DNA of 64,000 nt from Burkholderiaceae bacterium (GCA_024235855.1 JACKLN010000006.1:186001-250000); one strand, 5' to 3'. Positions 1-18,837 are shown, numbered from the stretch's first letter. Made by a program: numbers and translations. The notes: a model not told the origin generated them from the sequence alone.

Positions 1-355
1 TGCCCTGCACGTCGACCTTCTCGCCGGCGGCGAACAGGGTGGCAGGGATGGCGGCGCCGGGCGCGTACTTGGCCGCGGTCTCGGCGTCGACGCGGAATTC
101 CTTCAGCATCTCCGCCGGCTCGACGCCGGCCTTGGCCAGGTGGCCCGACTCGGGCTTGGTCAGCCGCGAGGCCTTGCGGGTGCCGTAGGCGACCTGCAGG
201 GCGCTGTAGCCATCGGTGGCTTCGGTCTTGACCTGGGCGACGCGGTTGTTGGACACATCCAGCACGGTCACCGGGATGGCATCGCCATCGTCGGTGAACA
301 GGCGCATCATGCCCACCTTGCGGCCCAGCAATCCGAGACGATTGCTCAGACTCAT
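1..355 (-). CDS. rplC: 50S ribosomal protein L3, C-terminal part beyond window
   Basis: Large-subunit ribosomal protein L3, an early assembly protein near the peptidyl-transferase centre. The readable N-terminus is MSLSNRLGLLGRKVGMMRLF, with the LGRKVGMMR motif of bacterial L3; about 118 codons are present and the gene runs off the left edge. The ATG at 355 is preceded on the minus strand by GGAGAAG, a good ribosome binding site. It is the second gene of the S10 cluster, separated from rpsJ by a structured 153-base gap. L3 identity is secure; nothing can be said about its 3' end. Confidence 0.96.
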   Translation of the reverse strand, partial: MSLSNRLGLLGRKVGMMRLFTDDGDAIPVTVLDVSNNRVAQVKTEATDGYSALQVAYGTRKASRLTKPESGHLAKAGVEPAEMLKEFRVDAETAAKYAPGAAIPATLFAAGEKVDVQG

Positions 356-508
356 GGTTCTTCTCCGTCCCCGGCGGAGCCGATCCGCGGGGCTGGGTTT
401 ACACGACTCCGGAACGATTGCCGGAGCTGACTTTTTTGCCGCGCGGCCCGCAACCTGTTCGGGTTGCGAGCCGCGCAAGCGTTCCTGCCTTGCGGCAAGC
501 CCGCCAGT
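356..508 (-). promoter_or_regulatory. Structured rpsJ-rplC intergenic leader
   Basis: The minus-strand transcript between rpsJ and rplC contains a 15-bp hairpin (441-476, one G-U wobble, 6-nt loop) and a second perfect 6-bp hairpin CTCCGG/CCGGAG around 411-426. Neither is followed by a U-tract on the minus strand (the big one is followed by GGCAAAAAA), so they are not Rho-independent terminators. In E. coli the L4-controlled S10 leader lies upstream of rpsJ. Here rpsJ follows tuf by only 10 bases, so this gap is the first place a leader for rplC-rplD could sit. The regulatory role is inference. Confidence 0.5.
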
Positions 509-820
509 TTACTGCAACTTGATCTCGACGTCCACGCCTGCCGGCAGGTCCAGCTTCATCAGCGCGTCGACGGTCTTGTCGGTCGGGTCGACGATGTCCA
601 TCAGGCGCTGGTGGGTGCGGATCTCGAACTGGTCGCGGCTGGTCTTGTTGACGTGCGGCGAACGCAGGATGTCGAACCGCTGCATGCGCGTGGGCAGCGG
701 CACCGGGCCACGCACGATGGCGCCGGTGCGCTTGGCGGTCTCGACGATCTCGAGCGCCGACTGGTCGATCAGCTTGTAGTCGAAGGCCTTGAGGCGGATG
801 CGGATCTTCTGCTTGGACAT
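509..820 (-). CDS. rpsJ: 30S ribosomal protein S10
   Basis: Small-subunit ribosomal protein S10, also the NusE partner of NusB in antitermination. At 103 aa it has the usual family length. It starts MSKQKIRIRLKAFDYKLID and contains the conserved GPVPLPT segment. A longer in-frame extension exists upstream, but the MSKQKIR start matches the family and lies 10 bases after tuf. The tuf-rpsJ-rplC order joins the str and S10 clusters, as is common in betaproteobacteria. Confidence 0.97.
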   Translation of the reverse strand: MSKQKIRIRLKAFDYKLIDQSALEIVETAKRTGAIVRGPVPLPTRMQRFDILRSPHVNKTSRDQFEIRTHQRLMDIVDPTDKTVDALMKLDLPAGVDVEIKLQ

Positions 821-830
821 GATCCGGTCC

Positions 831-2021
<1,191 letters not shown>

Positions 2022-2138
2022 TTCTGTTGCCTCGTCAAAGAGCGTTGCCGGTGGATCGGTTTAAGGTCTCCCGGCGCCGGGGGTCCGCCTGCCACCGGCA
2101 GCAGGCGGTCCGGACACCGGAAGACCGATGCGTGTTGC

Positions 2139-4241
<2,103 letters not shown>

Positions 4242-4311
4242 GGTGAATCTCCAAATACAGGGGCCGCCCCCGGGTTGGTAGGAACCCGTAGAGGCGGCCG
4301 GAAGCCAGGGT

Positions 4312-4782
4312 TTAGAAGCGGAAGTGCGAGAACGCCTTGTTCGCTTCGGCCATGCGGTGCACTTCGTCGCGCTTCTTCATCGCGCCGCCGCGGCCTTCGC
4401 TCGCCTCGAGCAGTTCGTTGGCCAGGCGTGCGGCCATCGACTTCTCCCCGCGCTTGCGGGCCGATTCCTTCAACCAGCGCATGGCCAGGGCCTGCCGGCG
4501 GATGGGGCGAACTTCCACGGGAACCTGGTAGTTCGCACCCCCGACGCGGCGGGACTTCACCTCGACCATCGGCTTGATGTTGTTCAGCGCGATCATGAAG
4601 ATCTCAAGCGGATCCTTGCCGGTCTTGTTCTCGACCTGCTCAAGCGCACCGTAGATGATGCGCTCAGCGACGGCCTTTTTGCCCGATTCCATGATGACGT
4701 TCATGAACTTGGACAGATCGACGGAGCCGAACTTCGGGTCCGGCAGGATCTCGCGCTTGGGTACTTCGCGACGACGTGGCAT
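4312..4782 (-). CDS. rpsG: 30S ribosomal protein S7
   Basis: Primary 16S rRNA-binding protein of the 30S head, 156 aa, the standard length. It starts MPRRREVPKREILPDPKFGS and contains the KARRVGGANYQVPVEV-type motif (KSRRVGGANYQVPVEVR). It lies between rpsL (122 bases) and fusA (70 bases). In E. coli S7 is the translational repressor of this operon, binding the rpsL-rpsG gap; the same role is possible here but is not shown by the sequence. Confidence 0.98.
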   Translation of the reverse strand: MPRRREVPKREILPDPKFGSVDLSKFMNVIMESGKKAVAERIIYGALEQVENKTGKDPLEIFMIALNNIKPMVEVKSRRVGGANYQVPVEVRPIRRQALAMRWLKESARKRGEKSMAARLANELLEASEGRGGAMKKRDEVHRMAEANKAFSHFRF

Positions 4783-4904
4783 GGGAGTCTTCCTTCTTTC
4801 GATTCAGTTGGCACCACCTGGGTGGCACCGCGAAGAGCCATCACGACCCTTCACTTACTGCAGCCCACCAGGATGACCCGGCTAGGCCGCGACATGGCGT
4901 GGAT

Positions 4905-5282
4905 TTACGCCTTCTTGGGGCGCTTGGCGCCGTACTTGGAGCGCGACTGCTTGCGATCCTTGACGCCCTGCAGGTCCAGCGAACCGCGCACGATGTGGTA
5001 ACGCACACCCGGCAGGTCCTTGACCCGGCCGCCGCGCACCAGCACCACGCTGTGCTCCTGCAGGTTGTGACCTTCACCGCCGATGTACGAGATGACCTCG
5101 AAACCGTTGGTCAGGCGCACCTTGGCGACCTTCCGCAGCGCGGAGTTCGGCTTCTTGGGCGTCGTGGTGTAGACGCGGGTGCAGACGCCGCGGCGTTGCG
5201 GACAGTTCTGCATCGCCGGCGACTTGGACTTCGTGACCTCGACCTGACGGCCGTGGCGCACGAGCTGATTGATGGTTGGCAT
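4905..5282 (-). CDS. rpsL: 30S ribosomal protein S12
   Basis: Decoding-centre protein S12, 125 aa. It begins MPTINQLVRHGRQ. The streptomycin-related segments read TTPKKPNSALRKVAKVRL and GGRVKDLPGVRYH, so the lysines at the K43 and K88 positions are the wild-type, streptomycin-sensitive residues. The ATG at 5282 gives the family's length; a long upstream in-frame extension is chance. First gene of the str operon, with a recognisable sigma70-type promoter about 125 bases upstream. Confidence 0.98.
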   Translation of the reverse strand: MPTINQLVRHGRQVEVTKSKSPAMQNCPQRRGVCTRVYTTTPKKPNSALRKVAKVRLTNGFEVISYIGGEGHNLQEHSVVLVRGGRVKDLPGVRYHIVRGSLDLQGVKDRKQSRSKYGAKRPKKA

Positions 5283-5412
5283 GTTGACTTGTTCCCGTTT
5301 GAAGTCAGCTTCTTGGAATCCCGGGAACCCGCCCTCCGGAGCTTCGCTGATCCGGCGCGCTTCTGGTGCGCGGCCATGGCAAAGCTCGGCGCAGTTCGCC
5401 GAAAAGCCTTCT

Positions 5413-5441
5413 AGTATATTCCGCCCGCGATGAACGAGCAA
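5413..5441 (-). promoter_or_regulatory. Probable promoter of the str operon
   Basis: On the minus strand, -35 TTGCTC (5436-5441) and -10 TATACT (5413-5418) are separated by exactly 17 bases, placing +1 near 5406, about 125 bases before rpsL. The element lies over the first codons of the divergent PIN-domain gene. Its -10 overlaps a TATATT hexamer on the plus strand (5415-5420) that ends 9 bases before that gene's ATG. The match is seen directly; activity is inferred. Confidence 0.7.
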
Positions 5442-5915
5442 GGCACCCTGAATGTCACAGCGCCGAGGGCGGTGCTGGACACCAATACCGTGCTGGACAT
5501 GCTGCTGTTCGAGGATGTCGCCGCGCTGCCGCTGGTGCATGCCATCGAATCCGAGGCGCTGCGGTGGTTGGGCACAGCGCGTATGCGCGAAGAGGTGGCC
5601 GGTGTCCTGCGGCGGCCGCGCATGGGCCGCTGGGCGCCGCCGGAACGGGCCGATCGGGTGCTGGTCTTCCTGGACCGTTGGATGCAGTGCCATCCGGCGC
5701 CGCTCGGGCCGCAGGCGCCCAGATGCCGCGACACGGCCGACCAGGTCTTCATCGATCTGGCGTGGTCGCTGTCCGCAGAGTGGCTGCTCACTCGCGACAA
5801 GGCCCTGTTGAAATTGGCTCGGCCCTCGCTGGCACGGGGCATTCAGGTGCGGACCCCGGCGGCCTGGGTGGCGGCGATCGCCAATCACCACGCTGCGGCA
5901 GACGTCAAGGGTTGA
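5430..5915 (+). CDS. PIN-domain ribonuclease-like protein (putative TA toxin family)
   Basis: A 161-aa protein of the PIN nuclease fold, closest in style to the 'putative toxin component, PIN family' group (COG1569-like). It shows the early Asp of VLDTNTVLDML (residues ~15-25), a central Glu in REEVAGVL, and a late acidic pair in CRDTADQVFIDLA (Asp ~109), the pattern of Mg-binding acidic residues in PIN enzymes. No antitoxin gene is adjacent: upstream is the divergent str promoter, and downstream it overlaps the convergent thioredoxin-like gene by 11 bases. It may therefore be an orphan or a housekeeping RNase. It has no Shine-Dalgarno sequence. Confidence 0.8.
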   Translation: MNEQGTLNVTAPRAVLDTNTVLDMLLFEDVAALPLVHAIESEALRWLGTARMREEVAGVLRRPRMGRWAPPERADRVLVFLDRWMQCHPAPLGPQAPRCRDTADQVFIDLAWSLSAEWLLTRDKALLKLARPSLARGIQVRTPAAWVAAIANHHAAADVKG

Positions 5916-6720
5916 TCCGGGCCAGTTGCTCGGCCAGCGTGGCTGGCGACAGTTCGCCGATGCGCCGCGCCACCAAACGCCCCTGCGCGTCGTAGAACAA
6001 GGTCGTCGGCAATCCCGCCGCATCCAGCGCCGCCGTGCTCTGACCTCTGCGGTCGAGCAGCACGTTCTGCAGCGTCATGCCGCGCCCTGACAGCCACGCC
6101 CGAACTTTCTCTGCGCTCTCGCCCTGGTTGATGAAGACGAAGTGCACGTCACGGTGCTGCTGCTGCGCGGCCTGCAGCACCGGCATTTCCCGCACGCAAG
6201 GCGGGCACCAGGTGGCCCAGAGGTTGACCACCATCGGCTGGCCGACAAATCGCGGGAGCTCGACCTCCGCGCTGTTCTCCAGCGACTGCAGGACCAGGGG
6301 CGGCACCCCCTGCCCTTCGCTGCGGGCCAGCACCAAGGCCAGGCTGCCCCCCAGCCAGACGGCCGTGGCGGCCAGCAGCCCCCAGCGCAGTGGCCGACGG
6401 GCTGACGGCAGCCGGGTCATGCGGCTCAGCCCATAGAGCCAGGCGGCCGCAAAGCCCACGACAGGCTCCCAACCCCCATCCCGCAGGTCCAGCAAGGTCC
6501 AGGGCTGGGCCAGGTAGGCGCCGGCGAACTGCCACACGAAGCCCAGCCGGGCGGCGACAAGGCCGATCAGCGCCGCCGTTTCCGGCATCCGGCCCAGGTC
6601 CACACCACGGTGTCTGGCCACGCGCGCGGCCACGGTCAAGCCAATCCAGGTGGTTGCCAATGCCAGCAACACGGACCAGGAGAACACCAGCGGCCCCAGC
6701 CGCAGCGCATCGGCAGACAT
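5905..6720 (-). CDS. TlpA-like thiol-disulfide protein with Lgt-like membrane N-terminus
   Basis: A 271-aa protein. The C-terminal ~140 residues are a TlpA/ResA-type thioredoxin domain with the redox motif WATWCPPC in GQPMVVNLWATWCPP and the cis-Pro region GLPTTLFYD. The N-terminal ~110 residues are hydrophobic and resemble the first part of prolipoprotein diacylglyceryl transferase (RLGPLVFSW, then AARLGFVW and YLAQPWTLLDLRDGG). The likely topology is several membrane spans followed by a periplasmic thioredoxin domain. The start at 6720 (MSADALRLGP) was chosen because upstream codons run into the rpoC terminator. It lies downstream of rpoC but behind that terminator. A role in cytochrome c or envelope thiol reduction is inferred. 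Confidence 0.8.
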   Translation of the reverse strand: MSADALRLGPLVFSWSVLLALATTWIGLTVAARVARHRGVDLGRMPETAALIGLVAARLGFVWQFAGAYLAQPWTLLDLRDGGWEPVVGFAAAWLYGLSRMTRLPSARRPLRWGLLAATAVWLGGSLALVLARSEGQGVPPLVLQSLENSAEVELPRFVGQPMVVNLWATWCPPCVREMPVLQAAQQQHRDVHFVFINQGESAEKVRAWLSGRGMTLQNVLLDRRGQSTAALDAAGLPTTLFYDAQGRLVARRIGELSPATLAEQLARINP

Positions 6721-6754
6721 GTGTCCTTTCCCAGCGAGGTCACTCCCCGCCCAT

Positions 6755-6788
6755 GAAAAAAGGCGGGCCGCCTCGCGGCGCCCGCCTT
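6755..6788 (-). terminator. Rho-independent terminator after rpoC
   Basis: On the minus strand AAGGCGGGCGCC and GGCGGCCCGCCTT form a GC-rich stem followed directly by TTTTTT, 39 bases after the rpoC stop codon. This is the clearest intrinsic terminator in the window and separates rpoC from the thioredoxin-like gene. Confidence 0.88.
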
Positions 6789-6826
6789 CTGGGGATTCCG
6801 GCCGGTGGCCGGGGTTCCCTGATCGC

Positions 6827-11056
<4,230 letters not shown>

Positions 11057-11077
11057 GGTGTCTTCCTTTTCCCTTCC

Positions 11078-15202
<4,125 letters not shown>

Positions 15203-15450
15203 TGAAATCTCCGTGTCGGAGCCCGTTCTGGCCGTGAACGGACCCTCGTCGGCGACTGGCTGCTCAGACCTTGCGTCTGAAAGCTTGGTGGCAGGCCACT
15301 ACCTGCCGCTGGCGGACAACCCCGGCGTTGCACCGGAGTCCGACCAAACCCGTTCCCTGCAGTCGGATCAGAGAACACTGGGAAACCCGGCGCGCCGGGC
15401 TTCGCGGTGGTCTCGACCGGGAGCCGGAAATGAATCCGGCCCCCGCGAAA
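15203..15450 (-). promoter_or_regulatory. rplL-rpoB intergenic region with hairpins
   Basis: No gene is visible in this gap. It contains a perfect 14-bp palindrome CCCGGCGCGCCGGG (15386-15399; on the minus strand followed by TTTCCC), a 6-bp stem GGCAGG/CCTGCC (15290-15307) and a 6-bp stem TCAGAC/GTCTGA (15264-15280). In E. coli the equivalent region carries an attenuator and an RNase III processing site that lower rpoBC relative to rplJL. The same purpose is plausible here but not demonstrated. Confidence 0.5.
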
Positions 15451-15825
15451 TCACTTCATTTCCGCCTTGGCGCCGGCTTCCACCAGCTTCTTGACGGCGG
15501 CCTCGGCGTCGGCCTTGGCGATGCCTTCCTTCACGGCCTTGGGCGCGCCGTCGACCATGTCCTTGGCTTCCTTCAGGCCCAGACCGGTCAGCTCGCGCAC
15601 GGCCTTGATGACCGACACCTTGTTGGCGCCGGCTTCCAGCAGCATCACGTTGAACTCGGTCTTCTCCTCGGCGGCCGGGGCGGCGCCACCGCCACCCGCG
15701 GCCGGGGCGGCCATGGCCGCAGCGGACACGCCGAACTTCTCTTCGATGGCCTTGACCAGGTCATTGAGTTCCATGACGGTCATGCTGTCCATCGCGGTCA
15801 GGAAAGCGTCTTTGTCGAATGCCAT
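15451..15825 (-). CDS. rplL: 50S ribosomal protein L7/L12
   Basis: Stalk protein L7/L12, 124 aa. An N-terminal dimerisation domain (MAFDKDAFLTAMDSMTVMEL) is followed by an Ala/Gly/Pro-rich hinge (AAPAAGGGGAAPAAEEK, ~41-57) and the C-terminal factor-binding domain with KVSVIKAVRELTGLGLKEAK. It follows rplJ by 50 bases. Four or more copies per ribosome bind L10 and recruit EF-Tu and EF-G. Confidence 0.98.
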   Translation of the reverse strand: MAFDKDAFLTAMDSMTVMELNDLVKAIEEKFGVSAAAMAAPAAGGGGAAPAAEEKTEFNVMLLEAGANKVSVIKAVRELTGLGLKEAKDMVDGAPKAVKEGIAKADAEAAVKKLVEAGAKAEMK

Positions 15826-15875
15826 TTGATGTACCTACAAATCGATGAATGAATGGGAACGGGGTCGTCTGGGGC

Positions 15876-16397
15876 TCAGGCTGCGGCCGGGGCTTCGGCT
15901 GGCGCCTCGCCACCACCACGCTGCTCGGCCACCGCTGCCAGCACGCCGGCCATCCGCTGGATGGGCGACTTCAGCAGGCCGGCGACCTGGGCGATCAGCA
16001 CCTCGCGGCTCGGGATGGACGCCAGGGCCTTGACGCCCTCCACGTCCAGCGCCTTGCCGGCATAGGCACCTGCCTTGACGACCAGCTTGTCGTTGGTCTT
16101 GGCAAAGTCGGCGATGACCTTCGCCGCCGCCACGGCATCTTCAGAAAAGCCGTAGATCAGCGGCCCGACCATGGCTTCCGAGACCACCTCGAACGGCGTG
16201 CCAGCGACGGCGCGGCGGGCCAGCGTGTTCTTCAGCACATGAAGGTACACGCCCTGCTCGCGCGCCTGCTTGCGCAGCGCGTCCATGTGGGCCACGGTGA
16301 GGCCACGATACTCGGCCAGCGCCAGGGTCTGGGCAGCAGCGGCCTGCGCCGCCACTTCCGTCACCACGGCTGCCTTCTCGTTGCGATTGAGACTCAA
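15876..16397 (-). CDS. rplJ: 50S ribosomal protein L10 (TTG start)
   Basis: L10 anchors the L7/L12 stalk; 173 aa. It starts MSLNRNEKAAVVTEVAAQ and contains EYRGLTVAHMDALRKQAR and the C-terminal L12-binding helix. The start codon is TTG at 16397, with a strong GAGGAG ribosome binding site 6 bases upstream and no better ATG nearby. The 209-base gap upstream is the expected site of L10-L12 autoregulation. Confidence 0.97.
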   Translation of the reverse strand: MSLNRNEKAAVVTEVAAQAAAAQTLALAEYRGLTVAHMDALRKQAREQGVYLHVLKNTLARRAVAGTPFEVVSEAMVGPLIYGFSEDAVAAAKVIADFAKTNDKLVVKAGAYAGKALDVEGVKALASIPSREVLIAQVAGLLKSPIQRMAGVLAAVAEQRGGGEAPAEAPAAA

Positions 16398-16606
16398 GGT
16401 CTGCTCCTCACGAATCGTGCTCGGCGGGCGGGCCCACCTTGCACACGGGTTGCAGCGACCTTCCGTTGCCAGTTCATCCTGTCGGATGCTCCTTCACGGC
16501 GGATCGCCATCTGCGCTGGCCATTAAGGGGAGAGGCGCTCCCCACCAGCGGTCTTCGATGGCCCGTGCCCGGCGAACCGGACACGCTCCACCAAATCTTC
16601 AGTGCC
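16398..16606 (-). promoter_or_regulatory. Probable L10 leader (rplJ leader RNA)
   Basis: A gap of 209 bases between rplA and rplJ on the transcribed strand. Two clear stems are present. One is a fully paired 8-bp hairpin closed by a UUCG tetraloop (16565-16584, GTGTCCGG/CCGGGCAC with one G-U pair). The other is GGGGAG/CTCCCC with a 5-nt loop (16527-16543). In bacteria the L10-L12 complex binds an rplJ leader to repress rplJL; position and structure fit that family, but I did not align it to the known consensus. Confidence 0.6.
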
Positions 16607-17311
16607 TCAGGCCGCAGCCTGCGTCAGCGACGACATGTCCACGCGGACACCGACGCCCATGGTCGAGGACACGGCCACCTTGCGCAGGTAGACGCCCTTG
16701 CTGCTGGCCGGCTTGGCCTTGTTCAGCGCGTCGATCAGGGCACGCAGGTTGCCGACGAGCTTGTCGTCGTCGAACGAGCGGCGGCCGATCGTGCCGTGGA
16801 TGATGCCGGCCTTGTCGACGCGGAACTGCACCTGACCGGCCTTGGCGTTCTTCACCGCAGTGGCCACGTCGGGCGTGACGGTGCCGACCTTGGGGTTGGG
16901 CATCAGGCCGCGCGGGCCGAGGATCTGGCCCAGCGTGCCGACCACGCGCATCGTGTCCGGCGAGGCGATCACGACGTCGAAGTTGATGTTGCCGGCCTTG
17001 ACCTCGGCGGCCAGGTCGTCCATGCCGACGATGTCGGCACCGGCGGCCTTGGCCTCCTCGGCCTTGGCGCCCTGGGCGAACACCGCCACACGCTTGGTCT
17101 TGCCGGTGCCGTTGGGCATCACGACGGCGCCACGCACGACCTGGTCGGACTTGCGCGCGTCGATGCCGAGCTGCACCGAGACGTCGATCGACTCGTCGAA
17201 CTTCGCGGTGGCGCATTCCTTGACGATGGCCAGCGCGTTGTCGATCGGGTACAGCTTGTTGCTGTCCACCTTGCCCTGCAGGGCCTTCTGCTTCTTCGTG
17301 AGCTTGGCCAT
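16607..17311 (-). CDS. rplA: 50S ribosomal protein L1
   Basis: L1 stalk protein that binds 23S rRNA and assists E-site tRNA release; 234 aa, slightly longer than the E. coli protein. Recognisable segments are MAKLTKKQKALQGKVD, the GPRGLMPNPKVGTVTPDV motif and GVYLRKVAVSSTMGVGVRVD. It starts 2 bases after the rplK stop, so the two are translationally close. In E. coli L1 represses rplK-rplA by binding its mRNA. Confidence 0.98.
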   Translation of the reverse strand: MAKLTKKQKALQGKVDSNKLYPIDNALAIVKECATAKFDESIDVSVQLGIDARKSDQVVRGAVVMPNGTGKTKRVAVFAQGAKAEEAKAAGADIVGMDDLAAEVKAGNINFDVVIASPDTMRVVGTLGQILGPRGLMPNPKVGTVTPDVATAVKNAKAGQVQFRVDKAGIIHGTIGRRSFDDDKLVGNLRALIDALNKAKPASSKGVYLRKVAVSSTMGVGVRVDMSSLTQAAA

Positions 17312-17313
17312 GG

Positions 17314-17745
17314 TCAGACTCCTTCGACGATGATGCCCATCGAACGGGCCGAGCCGGCGATGGTCTTCACGGCGCGGTCCAGGTCGGCCGCGGTGAGGTC
17401 CTTGGTCTTGGTCTTGGCGATCTCCTCGAGCTGCTCGCGCGTGACCTTGCCCACCTTCTCCAGGTGCGGACGGCCGGAGCCCTTCTCGATCTTCGCGGCC
17501 TTCTTCAGCAGCACGGTCGCCGGCGGCGACTTGAGCACGAAGGTGAACGACTTGTCGGCGTAGGCGGTGATCACCACCGGCAGCTTCAGGCCGGGTTCGT
17601 AGCTCTGCGTCTGGGCGTTGAACGCCTTGCAGAACTCCATGATGTTCAGGCCGCGCTGGCCCAGCGCCGGGCCGACCGGCGGCGAGGGGTTGGCCTTGCC
17701 GGCCGGGATCTGCAGCTTGATGAAGCCGACGATCTTCTTTGCCAT
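17314..17745 (-). CDS. rplK: 50S ribosomal protein L11
   Basis: L11 of the GTPase-associated centre, needed for RelA activation; 143 aa, full length. It begins MAKKIVGFIKLQIPAGKANP and contains PPVGPALGQRGLNIMEFCK, the thiostrepton/GTPase-centre region. The AAGGAG ribosome binding site lies 7 bases before the ATG. A 104-base gap separates it from nusG. Confidence 0.98.
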   Translation of the reverse strand: MAKKIVGFIKLQIPAGKANPSPPVGPALGQRGLNIMEFCKAFNAQTQSYEPGLKLPVVITAYADKSFTFVLKSPPATVLLKKAAKIEKGSGRPHLEKVGKVTREQLEEIAKTKTKDLTAADLDRAVKTIAGSARSMGIIVEGV

Positions 17746-17849
17746 GAGTGGCTCCTTGTCGAGTGCTAGCGCCGGGGTTCAGCCGGCTCCTCGGGGTACA
17801 GCCCTGGGGTAAAGGTCAGACCGGGGCTGGGACGGCCTAACCAGAAAAC

Positions 17850-18440
17850 TCAGACCTTTTCGACCTGACCGAAATCCAGTTCCACTGGCGTGGCACGACC
17901 GAAGATCGTGACCGACACGCGAACCTTGGACTTCTCGTAGTTGACTTCCTCGACCGCGCCGTTGAAGTCGGTGAACGGGCCTTCCTTGACGCGGACCAGC
18001 TCGCCGACCGTCCATTCCACCTTGGGCTTGGGCTTGTCGACGCCTTCCTGCATCTGGTTGACGATCTTCATCACCTCGGCTTCGGAGATCGGGGCCGGGC
18101 GGTTGCGCGCGCCGCCGACGAAACCGGTGACCTTGCTGGTGTGCTTGACGAGGTGCCAGGACTCGTCGTCCATCTCCATCTCGACCAGCACGTAGCCGGG
18201 GAAGAAGCGGCGCTCGGTGACCGACTTCTTGCCGTTCTTCAGCTCGACGACCTCCTCGGTGGGCACCAGGATGCGGCCGAACTTGCTCTGCATGCCCGCA
18301 CGCTCGATGCGCTCGCGGATGTTGCGCTCCACCGCCTTCTCCATGCCGGAGTAGGCGTGCACGACATACCAGCGCATGTTGGTCGGCGCGGGCGCCGGGG
18401 CCTCGGCACCCGGGGCGGCGGTGTCGGTGATGTCGTTCAT
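17850..18440 (-). CDS. nusG: Transcription termination/antitermination protein NusG
   Basis: NusG, 196 aa, which couples RNA polymerase to Rho and to ribosomes through S10. The NGN domain starts with MRWYVVHAYSGMEKAVERNI (about residue 22), and the C-terminal KOW motif is VKEGPFTDFNGAVEEVN. The first ~20 residues (MNDITDTAAPGAEAPAPAP) form an Ala/Pro-rich extension beyond the E. coli start. It follows secE by 10 bases. Confidence 0.97.
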   Translation of the reverse strand: MNDITDTAAPGAEAPAPAPTNMRWYVVHAYSGMEKAVERNIRERIERAGMQSKFGRILVPTEEVVELKNGKKSVTERRFFPGYVLVEMEMDDESWHLVKHTSKVTGFVGGARNRPAPISEAEVMKIVNQMQEGVDKPKPKVEWTVGELVRVKEGPFTDFNGAVEEVNYEKSKVRVSVTIFGRATPVELDFGQVEKV

Positions 18441-18450
18441 GCGGTTTCCT

Positions 18451-18837
18451 TCAGCTGCGCCAGCCCAGGATCAGGTCGTACAGCACCCAGCTCAGCGTCT
18501 TGTCCGTCAGCCACAGGAACAGGGCCATCACGACGACGAAGGCGAACACGTAGGCCGTCATCTGCAGGGCCTCGTTGCGCGTCGGCCAGACGACCTTGCG
18601 CACCTCGCGCGCCGAATCGCGGCCGAAGCCGATCAGCTGCTTGCCCGGCTCGGAGACGAAGAACACCACCACGGCCGCGATGAGCAGCGCCAGCAGTGCC
18701 AGCACGCGCATCCACAGCGGCTGCTGCGCCAGCAGGTAGAAGGCCGCCACGCCGCCCACGAGCAGCACGACCGACCCGGCCAGCTTGGCCTTGTCAGCAG
18801 CGGTGGAAACGGTTTCGACGGGAGCGGGCGTGGACAT
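18451..18837 (-). CDS. secE: Preprotein translocase subunit SecE
   Basis: Essential clamp subunit of the SecYEG channel, 128 aa. Three hydrophobic spans are visible (AGSVVLLVGGVAAFYLL, MRVLALLALLIAAVVVFFV and TAYVFAFVVVMALFLWL), and the conserved cytosolic hinge EVRKVVWPTRNEALQ precedes the last span. I chose the ATG at 18837 (MSTPAPVETV); a TTG 51 bases upstream is possible but adds a non-conserved extension. Gene order tRNA-Trp-secE-nusG is typical. Confidence 0.95.
   Translation of the reverse strand: MSTPAPVETVSTAADKAKLAGSVVLLVGGVAAFYLLAQQPLWMRVLALLALLIAAVVVFFVSEPGKQLIGFGRDSAREVRKVVWPTRNEALQMTAYVFAFVVVMALFLWLTDKTLSWVLYDLILGWRS

Noticed and set aside
431..476. T-run followed by a large hairpin after rpsJ as a terminator
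   Set aside because: On the transcribed minus strand the hairpin is followed by GGCAAAAAA, not by a U-tract. The T-run lies on the wrong side for a terminator of rpsJ.
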